From assembly GCF_002158905.1 (NCBI RefSeq), contig NZ_CP021431.1, positions 248,001-312,000 of the forward strand: 64,000 bases of DNA. The letters run 5' to 3'. The translations under genes and the position numbers were made by a program. This stretch comes from Yoonia vestfoldensis. Lineage in GTDB: Bacteria; Pseudomonadota; Alphaproteobacteria; Rhodobacterales; Rhodobacteraceae. The notes under the pieces were generated by a model, which saw only the letters and a program-made list of their open reading frames with translations, did not search any database and was not told the DNA's origin. Below, in pieces: positions 53,117 to 62,208 of this stretch; the stretch's first letter is position 1, and each line of letters opens with the position of its first letter.

Positions 53117-54139
53117 TCAGCCTTTTTTCAGACATTCGCGGCCCAGCACTTCGGCGATCTGCACCGCGTTCAGCGCAGCCCCCTTGCGCAGGTTGTCGGA
53201 CACGCACCACAGGTTCAGCCCGTTGTCGATCGTGCTATCCTGCCGGATGCGGCTGATGAAAGTCGCGTAATCGCCGACACATTCGATCGGCGTGACGTAG
53301 CCGCCGTCTTCGCGCTTGTCGATCACCATGATACCGGGGCTTTCGCGCAGGATGTCGCGGGCCTCGTGTTCATCAAGGAAATCCTCGAATTCGATATTGA
53401 TCGATTCCGAATGGCCCACGAAAACCGGCACGCGCACGCAGGTCGCGGTGACCTTGATCGCGGGATCAAGGATCTTCTTGGTCTCTGCGACCATTTTCCA
53501 TTCTTCCTTGGTCGAGCCATCGTCAAGGAACACGTCGATATGCGGGATCACGTTGAAGGCGATCTGCTTGGTGAATTTGGTGGGCGGCTTGCTGTCAGTG
53601 GGGTTGTAGATGCTTTTGGTCTGGTCCCACAGCTCGTCAATGCCGTCCTTGCCGGCACCGGATACCGATTGATAGGTGCTGACAACGACCCGCTTGATCC
53701 GCGCGCGGTCATGCAGCGGCTTCAATGCCACAACCATCTGGGCGGTCGAACAATTGGGGTTGGCGATGATGTTTTTCTTGGCATAGCCGTGAATCGCCTG
53801 CGCGTTCACTTCGGGCACGATCAGTGGCACATCGGCGTCATAACGATAAAGCGAGGAATTATCGATCACCACGCAGCCGGCCTTGGCGGCCTTGGGCGCA
53901 TAGGTCTTGGTCGCCTCTGATCCCACGGCAAACAGCGCCATGTCCCAGCCGGTGAAATCGAAAGTCTCAAGATCCTTGGTCTTGAGGGTGGTATCGCCAA
54001 AGCTGACTTCGGTGCCCAGCGACCGGCGGCTGGCAAGTGCGACGATTTCATCCACCGGAAAAGTCCGTTCGTGGAGGATGTTCAGCATTTCGCGGCCCAC
54101 GTTGCCCGTGGCGCCGACAATGGCGATTCGATAGCCCAT
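53117..54139 (-). CDS. asd: Aspartate-semialdehyde dehydrogenase (EC 1.2.1.11)
   Basis: Asd reduces aspartyl phosphate to aspartate semialdehyde, the branch point to lysine, threonine and methionine. The 340-residue protein begins with the NADP loop IAIVGATGNVGREML and has the catalytic cysteine in IANPNCSTAQM and the basic motif around LRKGAALNAVQIAE. It stands alone with its own terminator and is divergent from the iron-sulfur flavoprotein gene. Confidence 0.96.
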   Translation of the reverse strand: MGYRIAIVGATGNVGREMLNILHERTFPVDEIVALASRRSLGTEVSFGDTTLKTKDLETFDFTGWDMALFAVGSEATKTYAPKAAKAGCVVIDNSSLYRYDADVPLIVPEVNAQAIHGYAKKNIIANPNCSTAQMVVALKPLHDRARIKRVVVSTYQSVSGAGKDGIDELWDQTKSIYNPTDSKPPTKFTKQIAFNVIPHIDVFLDDGSTKEEWKMVAETKKILDPAIKVTATCVRVPVFVGHSESINIEFEDFLDEHEARDILRESPGIMVIDKREDGGYVTPIECVGDYATFISRIRQDSTIDNGLNLWCVSDNLRKGAALNAVQIAEVLGRECLKKG

Positions 54140-54257
54140 TTGGCTGGCTCCTTGTTTGCAAGTGCTGCCTCTTACCGCGTGTTTTCCCTAAGGAAAAGGG
54201 CCGTTGCCAAGTGTAAATCAAACTGGACAGGGGGACATGGCAGGGTAAGGTCGCCAG

Positions 54258-55490
54258 ATGACGATCAGCACGCCCGATTTTGCCCTTCCGGCCCCGCGTG
54301 GGCTTTGCACCGATTGCGGCGTGTCGCGGATGGCGGATGCCAGTGCCTGTGGGCGGGCCTGCCAGTTCATCAAGCCCGATTATCCCGCGCTAGAGGCCCG
54401 CGTGCATGGCCGCGCCGCTGGCCCGGATGGGGATGAGCCGTTCTTTGGCGTCACCGGGGCGATGTATCGCGCGGCGCTGACACAGCCCCGCCAAGGCGCG
54501 CAATGGACCGGCCTGACCACGCGGCTGGCCGAACGCTTGCTGGAAACCGGCGCTGTCGATGCGGTGCTGACGATGGTGCCCGATCCCGCCGACCGCTGGC
54601 GCCCGCGTCCCGCGATCATCACCGAGGCCGCCGAGATGGCCGAAGCGCGGGGCATGCGCATGGGCTATGCGCCTTTGCTGGCCCTGTTGGAACCGGCGCA
54701 TGCGGCGGGGCATCGCCGGATGGGCGTGATCGGGATACCTTGCCAGATCTACGCGCTCCGCGCGCTAGAGGCGGAATTGGGGTTTGATCGCATCTATGTC
54801 ATCGGCACGCCCTGTTCGGATAATACCACGACCGAGAATTTCCATGGCTTTCTGGCCCGGCTGACCGATGCGCCCGACACGGTGACCTATCTGGAATTCC
54901 GCGCCGATTATCATGTCGAATTGCGCTTTACCGATGGCAGTCGCCGGCTGATCCCGTTCCTGAAACTGCCGATTGCCGATCTGCCGCGCGATTTCTTTCC
55001 CACCACCTGCCGGACCTGCGTGGATTACACCAACCGGCTGGCCGATATCACCGTGGGCTATATGGCGGGCGAGGGGGAGCAATGGCTGATCGTTCGTAAC
55101 GCGCGCGGGCAGGAAATGCTGGATTGCTTGGGGTCCGAGGTTACGCTGACCGCCCCCGGATCGCGCGGCAAGCGGGCGGGGGCGGTCAAAGGCTTTGTCG
55201 CAAATACGCGGCTGGCGGCGGGGGGCCTGCCTTTGCGCCGGATGCCGGATTTCCTGCGCGGGATCATGGGTTGGCTGATGCCCAAGATCGGGCCGCGCGG
55301 GCTGGAATTCGCCCGTGCGCGGGTCGAGATGAAAGCAGCGGAAACCATTCTGCACCTGCGCCGCGAAGAACCGGCCAAGATGAAGAACATGGTTCCCGCC
55401 CATGTCTGGAACCTTGCCGCCCCTTACGGGCTGACGCCAGAGGCGGGCGAGACCCCATCCCCACCCGCGAATGACGGTGATCCGCGCTGA
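54258..55490 (+). CDS. F420-hydrogenase beta subunit/BciB-like iron-sulfur flavoprotein
   Basis: A 410-residue member of the FrhB family. The N-terminus carries C-x2-C...C-x3-C (LCTDCG, ACGRACQ) and the middle TPCSDNTT and TTCRTCVDYTNRLADITVGY, as in the ferredoxin-dependent BciB 8-vinyl reductase and 7-hydroxymethyl-chlorophyll reductase. Those enzymes use FAD and 4Fe-4S clusters to reduce tetrapyrroles. Alphaproteobacteria are not known to depend on coenzyme F420, so a flavin reductase role is more likely. No bch gene is in the window, so a link to bacteriochlorophyll is only possible. Confidence 0.8.
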   Translation: MTISTPDFALPAPRGLCTDCGVSRMADASACGRACQFIKPDYPALEARVHGRAAGPDGDEPFFGVTGAMYRAALTQPRQGAQWTGLTTRLAERLLETGAVDAVLTMVPDPADRWRPRPAIITEAAEMAEARGMRMGYAPLLALLEPAHAAGHRRMGVIGIPCQIYALRALEAELGFDRIYVIGTPCSDNTTTENFHGFLARLTDAPDTVTYLEFRADYHVELRFTDGSRRLIPFLKLPIADLPRDFFPTTCRTCVDYTNRLADITVGYMAGEGEQWLIVRNARGQEMLDCLGSEVTLTAPGSRGKRAGAVKGFVANTRLAAGGLPLRRMPDFLRGIMGWLMPKIGPRGLEFARARVEMKAAETILHLRREEPAKMKNMVPAHVWNLAAPYGLTPEAGETPSPPANDGDPR

Positions 55491-55515
55491 ATAGCGTGCG
55501 CTTGCGTCAAAATGC

Positions 55516-55974
55516 CTAGACCGGCAGCGCCGTGGTCTGGCGCACATTGCGCAGCGCAAAGGATGATTGCATCTGCGCCACACCCGGCAAGGTCGCCAGA
55601 TGTTTGCGGTGGATGCGGGCGAAATCTTCGGTATCGCCGGCCACGACCTTCAGCAGGTAATCCGCCGTGCCGGCCATCAGGTGACATTCCAGCACATCGG
55701 GCACTTTGGCGACGGCCTTTTCAAAAGCATCCAGCAATTCATCGGCCTGACCGCTGAGCGTGATTTCGACAAAGACGGTCGTGGGCCGCCCCATCTTGCG
55801 CGGGTCCAGAAGCGCGACATAATCGCGGATATAGCCGTCTTTTTCCAGTCGCTGCACCCGCCGGTGACAGGCCGAGGGCGACAGGTTCGCGACCTCTGAC
55901 AGCTCTGCATTGGAAATGCGCCCCGATTTTTGCAGAACCTCGAGGATTCGGCGGTCGATGCTGTCAAGCTCCAT
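55516..55974 (-). CDS. Lrp/AsnC-family transcriptional regulator, probable ald regulator
   Basis: A 152-residue Lrp-type protein: HTH (about 6-60: DRRILEVLQKSGRISNAELSEVANLSPSACHRRV) and a C-terminal RAM effector domain (ECHLMAGTADYLLKVV). The ATG at 55974 gives the family length; a GTG three codons upstream has AAGGA close by and is the alternative. It is divergent from alanine dehydrogenase across 135 bp, the usual setting of alanine-responsive AldR-like regulators. Confidence 0.92.
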   Translation of the reverse strand: MELDSIDRRILEVLQKSGRISNAELSEVANLSPSACHRRVQRLEKDGYIRDYVALLDPRKMGRPTTVFVEITLSGQADELLDAFEKAVAKVPDVLECHLMAGTADYLLKVVAGDTEDFARIHRKHLATLPGVAQMQSSFALRNVRQTTALPV

Positions 55975-56109
55975 GTGATGCACGATCCTTTCGTCTAACG
56001 CCCGTCTGGCGCGTGATCCTAGCGTGAAACAGCCTTTGACCCAAGAGAAGATTCCAAGAAATTGCAACCACAGCCGCGCAGGATGAACCCATAACGCGGG
56101 AGGTGTGCA

Positions 56110-57228
56110 ATGCTGATTGGCTGTCCGAAAGAAATCAAACCACAGGAATTTCGTGTCGGGGTGACGCCCGATGCGGCGCAAGAGGCGGTCGCCCATGGCC
56201 ATAAGGTCATGATCGAGACCGGCGCAGGCGATGGCGCGGGGTTCAGCGATGCGGATTATACCGCGGCCGGGGCGCAGATCGCGGGAACGGCGGCGGATGT
56301 ATTCGCCAGCGCCGATATGATCGTCAAGGTCAAGGAACCGCAGGCCGGTGAACGCAAGATGCTGCGCGCAGGGCAGATCCTGTTCACCTATCTGCACCTT
56401 GCCCCCGATCCCGACCAGACGCGGGATCTGATGGCCTCGGGCGCGACCTGTATCGCTTATGAAACCGTCACTGATGATCGCGGTGGCTTGCCGCTGCTTG
56501 CGCCGATGTCCGAGGTTGCGGGCAGGCTCGCGCCGCAGGTCGGCGCTTGGACGCTGCAAAAGGCCAATGGCGGGCGCGGCGTGCTGATGGGCGGTGTGCC
56601 GGGTGTCGCACCTGCGCGGGTTGTCGTCATTGGCGGCGGTGTCGTGGGGACCCATGCCGCGCGCATCGCGGCGGGGATGGGCGCGGATGTCACCGTGCTG
56701 GACCGGTCACTGCCGCGTCTGCGTTATCTGGACGACAGCTTTGGTGGCCAGTTCAAGACCAGCTATGCCAGCAAGGCCAATACGATCGCTTTGGCGCGCG
56801 CGGCGGATATGATCATCGGGGCCGTGCTGATCCCCGGTGCCGCGGCGCCCAAGCTGATCTTGCGCGCGCAACTGGCGGAACTGAAACCGGGGGCGGTGCT
56901 GGTGGATGTGGCCATTGACCAAGGCGGCTGTTTCGAGACATCCCGCGCCACGACGCATCACGACCCGATCTATGAGGTGGACGGGATCATGCATTATTGC
57001 GTGGCCAATATGCCCGGCGCTGTGGCGCGCACATCGACCATCGCGCTGGGGAATGCGACCATGCCATTCATGCTGGCATTGGCGGATAAAGGCTGGCGTC
57101 AGGCCTGCGCCGATGATCCGCATCTGCTGGCGGGATTGAACGTGCATGCGGGGCAGCTGACCTATGACGCCGTCGGTGCCGCGCTGGGGATTGCGGTGCT
57201 GTCGCCCGCGCTGGCCTTGAAGGCGTGA
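56110..57228 (+). CDS. ald: Alanine dehydrogenase (EC 1.4.1.1)
   Basis: Ald deaminates L-alanine to pyruvate with NAD+ and can run backward to fix ammonia. The 372-residue protein starts MLIGCPKEIKPQEFRVGVTPDAAQE and has the NAD fold VVVIGGGVVGTHAARIA with the catalytic His and Asp region of LPRLRYLDD and VANMPGAVARTST. GGGAGG lies before the ATG. Divergent from its probable Lrp regulator. Confidence 0.96.
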   Translation: MLIGCPKEIKPQEFRVGVTPDAAQEAVAHGHKVMIETGAGDGAGFSDADYTAAGAQIAGTAADVFASADMIVKVKEPQAGERKMLRAGQILFTYLHLAPDPDQTRDLMASGATCIAYETVTDDRGGLPLLAPMSEVAGRLAPQVGAWTLQKANGGRGVLMGGVPGVAPARVVVIGGGVVGTHAARIAAGMGADVTVLDRSLPRLRYLDDSFGGQFKTSYASKANTIALARAADMIIGAVLIPGAAAPKLILRAQLAELKPGAVLVDVAIDQGGCFETSRATTHHDPIYEVDGIMHYCVANMPGAVARTSTIALGNATMPFMLALADKGWRQACADDPHLLAGLNVHAGQLTYDAVGAALGIAVLSPALALKA

Positions 57229-57278
57229 CGCCAAAGGCCCGCTGACCGGCGGGCCTGTCGCGGGTCGTCTGTCGCGGA

Positions 57279-57665
57279 TCAGGGGCGCTTGGCCAGCGCG
57301 TCGCGGATCTCGATCAGGATATCCAGTTGCGACGGGCCGGTCTTGACCTCTGGCGCGATGTCATCGGGCTTGTCCGCGATGGATTTGATGCGATTGACCG
57401 CCTTGACCAGCATGAACACCACGAAAGCGATGATCAGGAAATTGATCGTTGCGGTGATGAAATTTCCATACATGAATTGCGCGTCGCCCAAGCCAAAGCT
57501 GAGACCGCTAAAGTCGATCCCGCCGATGATCAGCCCGATCAGCGGCTGGATCAGATCATTGACAAGGCTGCTGACGATGGCGGTAAAGGCCGCGCCGATG
57601 ATGATACCGACGGCCAGGTCCATCACGCTGCCCTTGGCGATGAAATCCTTGAATTCGTTAAGCAT
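57279..57665 (-). CDS. mscL: Large-conductance mechanosensitive channel
   Basis: MscL opens under high membrane tension and saves the cell from osmotic downshock. The 128-residue protein has the N-terminal amphipathic helix [31 protein letters not shown], the second helix [17 protein letters not shown] and a short helical tail. Start 57665 is the true family start; the frame runs 19 codons further up. It is slightly shorter than the E. coli channel. Confidence 0.94.
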   Translation of the reverse strand: MLNEFKDFIAKGSVMDLAVGIIIGAAFTAIVSSLVNDLIQPLIGLIIGGIDFSGLSFGLGDAQFMYGNFITATINFLIIAFVVFMLVKAVNRIKSIADKPDDIAPEVKTGPSQLDILIEIRDALAKRP

Positions 57666-57734
57666 GGGATAATCCTCTGATTGACTCGTTCTGCGCATAA
57701 CTGGGGCGTATGTTAACGACACCGCATCAGAAAG

Positions 57735-57779
57735 CCACGGGTTTTGCCGTGGCCTAGGCCGGGCTTAACCCCGGCTTAC
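57735..57779. repeat. Two palindromes between mscL and ytoQ-like gene
   Basis: CCACGG, GTTTTG, CCGTGG (57735-57752) and GCCGGG, CTTAAC, CCCGGC (57758-57775) followed by TTACG lie in tandem. The second is a weaker copy of the family B element seen inside the dehydrogenase gene at 49769. The stretch 57666-57824 holds no other feature. Confidence 0.6.
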
Positions 57780-57824
57780 GCGGGGCAAATGACTGGCCAG
57801 CCTGCCGCCCGACATCGCGCCGGT

Positions 57825-58283
57825 TTACGCCCGCGCGGGGGGCAGGCTGCCATGCAGCACATAGATCAGTAGATCGACCACCTGCTGCGGCGTTTCCACC
57901 ACGGCCAGCGCTGCGGCATCGACCTCTTTGAGCGCATGTTGATGATCCGGCCCATGCATCACGATCAGTGATTTCCCCATCGCCGCCGCATAGCCCGCGT
58001 CAAAAGCCGCGTTCCATTGCTTATATTGATCCCCAAAGCGGACCACGACGATATCGGCGGTTTCAATCCCGTGTCTGGTGCGGATCGCGTTGAGCTTGGC
58101 GCCTTTATGATCATGCCAGACCTTCTGCGTCTCTGGGCCCATGATTGCCACGCCGCAATCGTCGGATGCGGCATGATCGGTCACAGGACCCGAAAAAGCG
58201 ACGTCAAGGCCGGCGGCCCCTGTCACGATATGGTCGCGCCAGTCGGTGTGGATTTCGCCGGACAGGTAGATGTGCAGTGTCAT
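57825..58283 (-). CDS. YtoQ family protein
   Basis: A 152-residue protein of the YtoQ family, structurally akin to nucleoside 2-deoxyribosyltransferases: LHIYLSGEIHTDWRDHIV at the start, FSGPVTDHAASDDCGVAI and IVVVRFGDQYKQWNAAFDAGYAAAMGK in the middle. Reaction not known. The ATG at 58283 is used since the upstream ten codons show no similarity. It lies between mscL and a methyltransferase on one strand. Confidence 0.85.
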   Translation of the reverse strand: MTLHIYLSGEIHTDWRDHIVTGAAGLDVAFSGPVTDHAASDDCGVAIMGPETQKVWHDHKGAKLNAIRTRHGIETADIVVVRFGDQYKQWNAAFDAGYAAAMGKSLIVMHGPDHQHALKEVDAAALAVVETPQQVVDLLIYVLHGSLPPARA

Positions 58284-58320
58284 TGATCGTGCTCCTTTGC
58301 TCGTCCCCGACACTAGCGCC

Positions 58321-58953
58321 TTATGCCGTGCTGGCCACCCCCGGCTTGCGCGCCACTATATAGCGTGCGGGGGTTGCGAAATCTCCGCTCTCGACAATCT
58401 CGAACCCTGCATCGCGCACGGCCTGTTCCAGCTCTGCGGCACTGAACTTGCGCAGATAGGGGGCCTTGCCGACCAACTGCGCTAGCGGAATCACCGCGCT
58501 GATCAGGGTCCACTTCAAACCGCGCCCTTTCAGCGTCGCGGTCTTGGAAATGAAAAAGCCGCCCGGCGTAAGCAGGTCGTAAATCCGCGCCATGCGCCGT
58601 TCCATATCGGGAACGAGGTGGAAAAACGAATGCGCAAGTATCGCGTCGAACTGGCCCGTTTCCGGCAGATCGCCCGTCACATCGAAGCTCAGATCAGCGC
58701 CCGCAACGGGTAGTTTGCCCCGCGCGATGCGGATCATCTCGGGCGAGATGTCGGTCCCAAGATAGCTTGCCACATCAGGCGCCAGCAAAACGGCGGTCGA
58801 TCCGGTGCCGCAGGCGATTTCCAGCACATTGTCCGTCGGTCGCAGATAACTGCGGGTGCGGCCAAGCGTGTATTCATAGGCGGCAGGATTGCCGATCTTC
58901 GACGCCTCATATTTATCAGCGGCGCGGTTCCAGAATGTGGCGGTGTCGATCAT
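58321..58953 (-). CDS. Class I SAM-dependent methyltransferase
   Basis: A 210-residue methyltransferase with the Rossmann SAM site NVLEIACGTGSTAVLLAPDV (motif I), DISPEMI (acidic loop) and FDAILAHSFFHLVPD (motif IV). Substrate is unknown; the UbiE-like layout suggests a small molecule. It stands on the same strand as pheT upstream (96 bp) and the YtoQ gene downstream (37 bp). Confidence 0.88.
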   Translation of the reverse strand: MIDTATFWNRAADKYEASKIGNPAAYEYTLGRTRSYLRPTDNVLEIACGTGSTAVLLAPDVASYLGTDISPEMIRIARGKLPVAGADLSFDVTGDLPETGQFDAILAHSFFHLVPDMERRMARIYDLLTPGGFFISKTATLKGRGLKWTLISAVIPLAQLVGKAPYLRKFSAAELEQAVRDAGFEIVESGDFATPARYIVARKPGVASTA

Positions 58954-59048
58954 CGGTGGCTCCTACTTCCTGTCTGGTTGGTCAGCCATGGCGACCTTTA
59001 CACACCAGCCCGCGGATCAGGCTGGTGTTCGATGTGCTGGCAGACCAC

Positions 59049-61445
59049 TTAGCCGCGTAGGTTGCCGCCGGTCGCCTTGGTGACCTTGTCCACGATCCTC
59101 GCGCTGACAGCCTCGATCTCGGCTTCCTTCAGCGTTGCGGTCGTGGGTTGCAGGCGCACGGTGACAGCGATGGATTTCTTGCCCTCACCCAGATTGCCGC
59201 CGATGAATTGGTCAAAGACCCGCACATCGCTGATCAGCGCCTTATCAGCACCAAGCGCGGCATTGACCAGCGTCAGGGCCTCTATCTCGGCATCGACGAC
59301 GAAGGCGAAATCGCGTTCGACCGCTTGCAGATCGGCGGCGATCAAGGCAGGGCGCGTCGCGGTCTTGGTTTTCGGCACAGGCACCTCGTCGGGCCAGATC
59401 GTAAAGCCGACGGCGGGGCCTTTGATATCCATCTCGCGCAGCACCTTGGGATGCAATTCGCCAAAGACTGCCAGCACCTTTTTCGGGCCAAGGCAAATCA
59501 TGCCGTGCCGTCCGGGGTGCCACCAATCTGCCGCGCCGCGCAGGATTTGCACCTTGGCGGGCGCGCCGATGGCGGCCAGCACGGATTCCGAATCGGCCTT
59601 GGCGTCGTAAAGATCGACGGCGCGCGATGTGCCATGGACCTCTTTGCTGGCGGTCTTGCCGATCAACACGCCGGTGATCAGGTTGTGCTGGTCTCCCGGC
59701 TCGCCGCCGTGGAAACCGGCACCGACCTCGAACAGGGCGATATCCATGAAACCGCGCGCCTGATTGCGGGCAGCGGCGCGCAAAAGGCCGGGCAGCAGGT
59801 TGGGGCGCATATGCGACAATTCGCTGGAAATCGGGTTTTCCAGCATGGTTGCATCATCGCCGCCACCAAACAGCGCCGCCGCCTGCGCATCGACGAAACT
59901 ATAGGTGACGCATTCATTATACCCCAGCGCCGCCATGGTCCGGCGCGCGGCCTGCTGACGCTGCTGGCCGGTGGTCAGGATCGGTTTGGGGACGCCGGCA
60001 TCCATGCGCGGCAAAGGCTTGCCTTCCAGCTTGGTCAAGGATGCGATGCGCGCGACCTCTTCGACCAGATCGGCATCGCCCAGCACATCGGGGCGCCATG
60101 ACGGGACATGGGCCATGTCGCCTTCGAGACGAAAGCCAAGTGCGGTCAATGTCTGGCGCTGGGTGCTTTCGGGAATATCCATGCCGACAAGGCTGATGAC
60201 ACGCTCCGCATCCAGACGGTAGGCGCGGGATGTGTCGGGCACCGCGCCTGCGATGATCAGCTCTGACGCCTCGCCGCCCGCGTGATCGACGATCATCCGC
60301 ACGGCATGTTCCAGCCCTTCGGGGGTGAAGGCAGGATCAATGCCACGTTCAAACCGGTAGCGGGCGTCGGAATTGATCTTGAGCGCGCGGCCGGTATAGG
60401 CGATCTGGACCGGGTCCCAATAGGCGCTTTCGACAAAGACATTGACCGTCTCATCGGTGCAACCCGTGGCATCGCCACCCATGATGCCCGCGATGCTTTC
60501 CACGCCCTGATCGTCGGAAATGGCGATCTGACCGGCCTGCAAAGTATAGGTCTTGTCGTCGAGCGCCAGGATCGTCTCGCCGCCCTTGGCGCGGTGGACG
60601 CGCAGGTTGCCCTGCACCTTGTCGGCATCAAAAACATGCAGCGGGCGGTTCAGGTCATAGGTGAACCAATTGGTCACATCGACAAGGAAACTGATGGGCC
60701 GCAGGCCGATGGCGCGCAGCTGCGTTTGCAGCCATTCCGGGCTGGGCCCGTTCTTGACGCCGCGGATCAGGCGGCCACAGAAAACGGGGCATCCGTCGCG
60801 CGTATCGTCATCAATGGATACGGTCATATCGGCGCTAAAGCTGGCAGGCACCGGATTGACGCCCAGCGGCTTCAGCGTCCCCAGCCCCCGCGCCGCCAGA
60901 TCGCGCGCAATGCCGCGCACGCCCAGCGCATCGGGGCGGTTGGGGGTGATCGCGATCTCGATCACCGGGTCGACGCGGTCGGGCTGGTTGGCGGACAGCC
61001 AATCGGTGAACCGCTGGCCGACGCTGCCCGAAGGCAATTCGATGATCCCGTCATGTTCCTCGGACAACTCCATCTCGCGTTCGGAACACATCATGCCATG
61101 GCTTTCGATGCCCCGGATCTTCCCCACGCCGATGGTGGTGTCGATGCCGGGGACATAGGTGCCGGGGCTGGCGATAACGACGGTGATGCCCGCGCGCGCA
61201 TTGGGCGCACCACAGATGATCTGGGTCAGACCGTCCTTGGTCTGCACTTGGCAGACACGCAGCTTGTCGGCATCGGGATGCTTTTCCGCGCTTTCCACAT
61301 AGCCGATGGTGAAATCGGCCAGACGTTCGGCGGGGTTTTCCACGCCTTCGACCTCTAGCCCGAGATCGGTCAGGGTTTCGGCGATCAAATCGACCGAGGC
61401 ATCGGTTTCAAGGTGGTGTTTCAGCCAGGACAGCGTGAATTTCAT
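59049..61445 (-). CDS. pheT: Phenylalanyl-tRNA synthetase beta subunit
   Basis: PheT carries the tRNA-binding and editing domains of the (alpha-beta)2 synthetase. The 798-residue protein has the N-terminal EMAP-like OB fold (VGYVESAEKHPDADKLRVCQVQ), B3/B4 editing and B5 domains, a catalytic-like domain, and the C-terminal anticodon-binding ferredoxin fold (DVRVFDQFIGGNLGEGKKSIAVTVRLQP). Start 61445 (MKFTLSWLKHHLETDASVD). It faces pheS from 21 kb away, so the two subunits are made from different transcripts. Confidence 0.96.
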   Translation of the reverse strand: MKFTLSWLKHHLETDASVDLIAETLTDLGLEVEGVENPAERLADFTIGYVESAEKHPDADKLRVCQVQTKDGLTQIICGAPNARAGITVVIASPGTYVPGIDTTIGVGKIRGIESHGMMCSEREMELSEEHDGIIELPSGSVGQRFTDWLSANQPDRVDPVIEIAITPNRPDALGVRGIARDLAARGLGTLKPLGVNPVPASFSADMTVSIDDDTRDGCPVFCGRLIRGVKNGPSPEWLQTQLRAIGLRPISFLVDVTNWFTYDLNRPLHVFDADKVQGNLRVHRAKGGETILALDDKTYTLQAGQIAISDDQGVESIAGIMGGDATGCTDETVNVFVESAYWDPVQIAYTGRALKINSDARYRFERGIDPAFTPEGLEHAVRMIVDHAGGEASELIIAGAVPDTSRAYRLDAERVISLVGMDIPESTQRQTLTALGFRLEGDMAHVPSWRPDVLGDADLVEEVARIASLTKLEGKPLPRMDAGVPKPILTTGQQRQQAARRTMAALGYNECVTYSFVDAQAAALFGGGDDATMLENPISSELSHMRPNLLPGLLRAAARNQARGFMDIALFEVGAGFHGGEPGDQHNLITGVLIGKTASKEVHGTSRAVDLYDAKADSESVLAAIGAPAKVQILRGAADWWHPGRHGMICLGPKKVLAVFGELHPKVLREMDIKGPAVGFTIWPDEVPVPKTKTATRPALIAADLQAVERDFAFVVDAEIEALTLVNAALGADKALISDVRVFDQFIGGNLGEGKKSIAVTVRLQPTTATLKEAEIEAVSARIVDKVTKATGGNLRG

Positions 61446-61509
61446 CTGTTCATCCAAGAAAAGTCATTTGCAAGCGATCTAGCCGATCTCGCCGCAATGC
61501 GAAAGGCCC

Positions 61510-61535
61510 GTAGGGTGGGTCATGACCCACCTTAC
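61510..61535. repeat. Palindromic repeat, family A, upstream of pheT
   Basis: GTAGGGTGGGT, CATG, ACCCACCTTAC: 11-bp arms with one G/A difference. Its TTA supplies the stop codon (61532-61534) of the small membrane protein gene on the minus strand. It lies 64 bp upstream of the pheT start. Confidence 0.8.
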
Positions 61536-61714
61536 CGTCGCCGATGCGCCGCCGCCCATTTGCTGACCGCCCAGGCGGGCAGCAGGATCACCGCCCAGCC
61601 CGCCGCATTGATGATCGTCAGTCGCAAGGCCAGATCGCGCGGCATATCCGATGTCCACATCGCGATATGCGCGCCGATGATCAGGATCAGCAGGCAGGCG
61701 ATCCACAGGCGCAT
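61532..61714 (-). CDS. Small two-helix membrane protein
   Basis: A 60-residue protein with two hydrophobic helices (about 3-19 and 33-52) and a basic tail AAAHRRR. It begins one base after the stop of the ASCH gene (TGACATG), so it is translated with it. Its stop codon lies within a family A repeat, so insertion of the repeat may have trimmed or replaced the original 3' end. No family is recognised. Confidence 0.65.
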   Translation of the reverse strand: MRLWIACLLILIIGAHIAMWTSDMPRDLALRLTIINAAGWAVILLPAWAVSKWAAAHRRR

Positions 61715-61715
61715 G

Positions 61716-62144
61716 TCAGAGCGCGCGCCCGGCCAGATCCTCGACCAGCGTGAAATGCTCGAACACCAGCATCATCTCGGGATCGAAACCGCCGTTACGT
61801 TTGAAATAGGCCTTGTGATCCTTGCGCCAGCCCAAAAGGCTGTCATTCTCGCCCTCGGCCAGCGCCATCTCTTCGGTCACGTCGCAGAACCGGATATGTT
61901 GCACTTTGGTCGTGCGGATCACCAGCGCGGGCGTGCCATCCCAATTGGCGGCAATGTCGCAGCGCCCGACGACCGGCATGGAATCGGGATCATCGGCGAA
62001 TTCCGAGGCCGCCCCGCAGGTCGCGGTTTTCTTGCGCTGTCGGACAAGGCCGATCAGATATTGGCATAATTCGGGCGTATCGCCGAAACGGAACGTGCCC
62101 GCGCCGGGATAGATGTCTTGCAGGTCTTCGGTATCATCGGTCAT
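61716..62144 (-). CDS. ASCH domain protein
   Basis: A 142-residue protein of the ASCH superfamily, a beta-barrel fold that binds RNA or modified nucleosides; some members are amidohydrolases of N4-acetylcytidine. Family features are the LVRQRKKTATCGAASEF segment, GRCDIAANWDGTPALVIRTTKVQHIRFCDVTEEMA and an EGENDSLLGWRKDHKAYF block. Its function here is not known. It is followed by the small membrane protein gene after one base. Confidence 0.87.
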   Translation of the reverse strand: MTDDTEDLQDIYPGAGTFRFGDTPELCQYLIGLVRQRKKTATCGAASEFADDPDSMPVVGRCDIAANWDGTPALVIRTTKVQHIRFCDVTEEMALAEGENDSLLGWRKDHKAYFKRNGGFDPEMMLVFEHFTLVEDLAGRAL

Positions 62145-62208
62145 GGGTGTCTTTCGGGGCTGTCGCGATGGTCTGTTCTACGCTGTAACGCCTGGACAGC
62201 CAAGCCAC

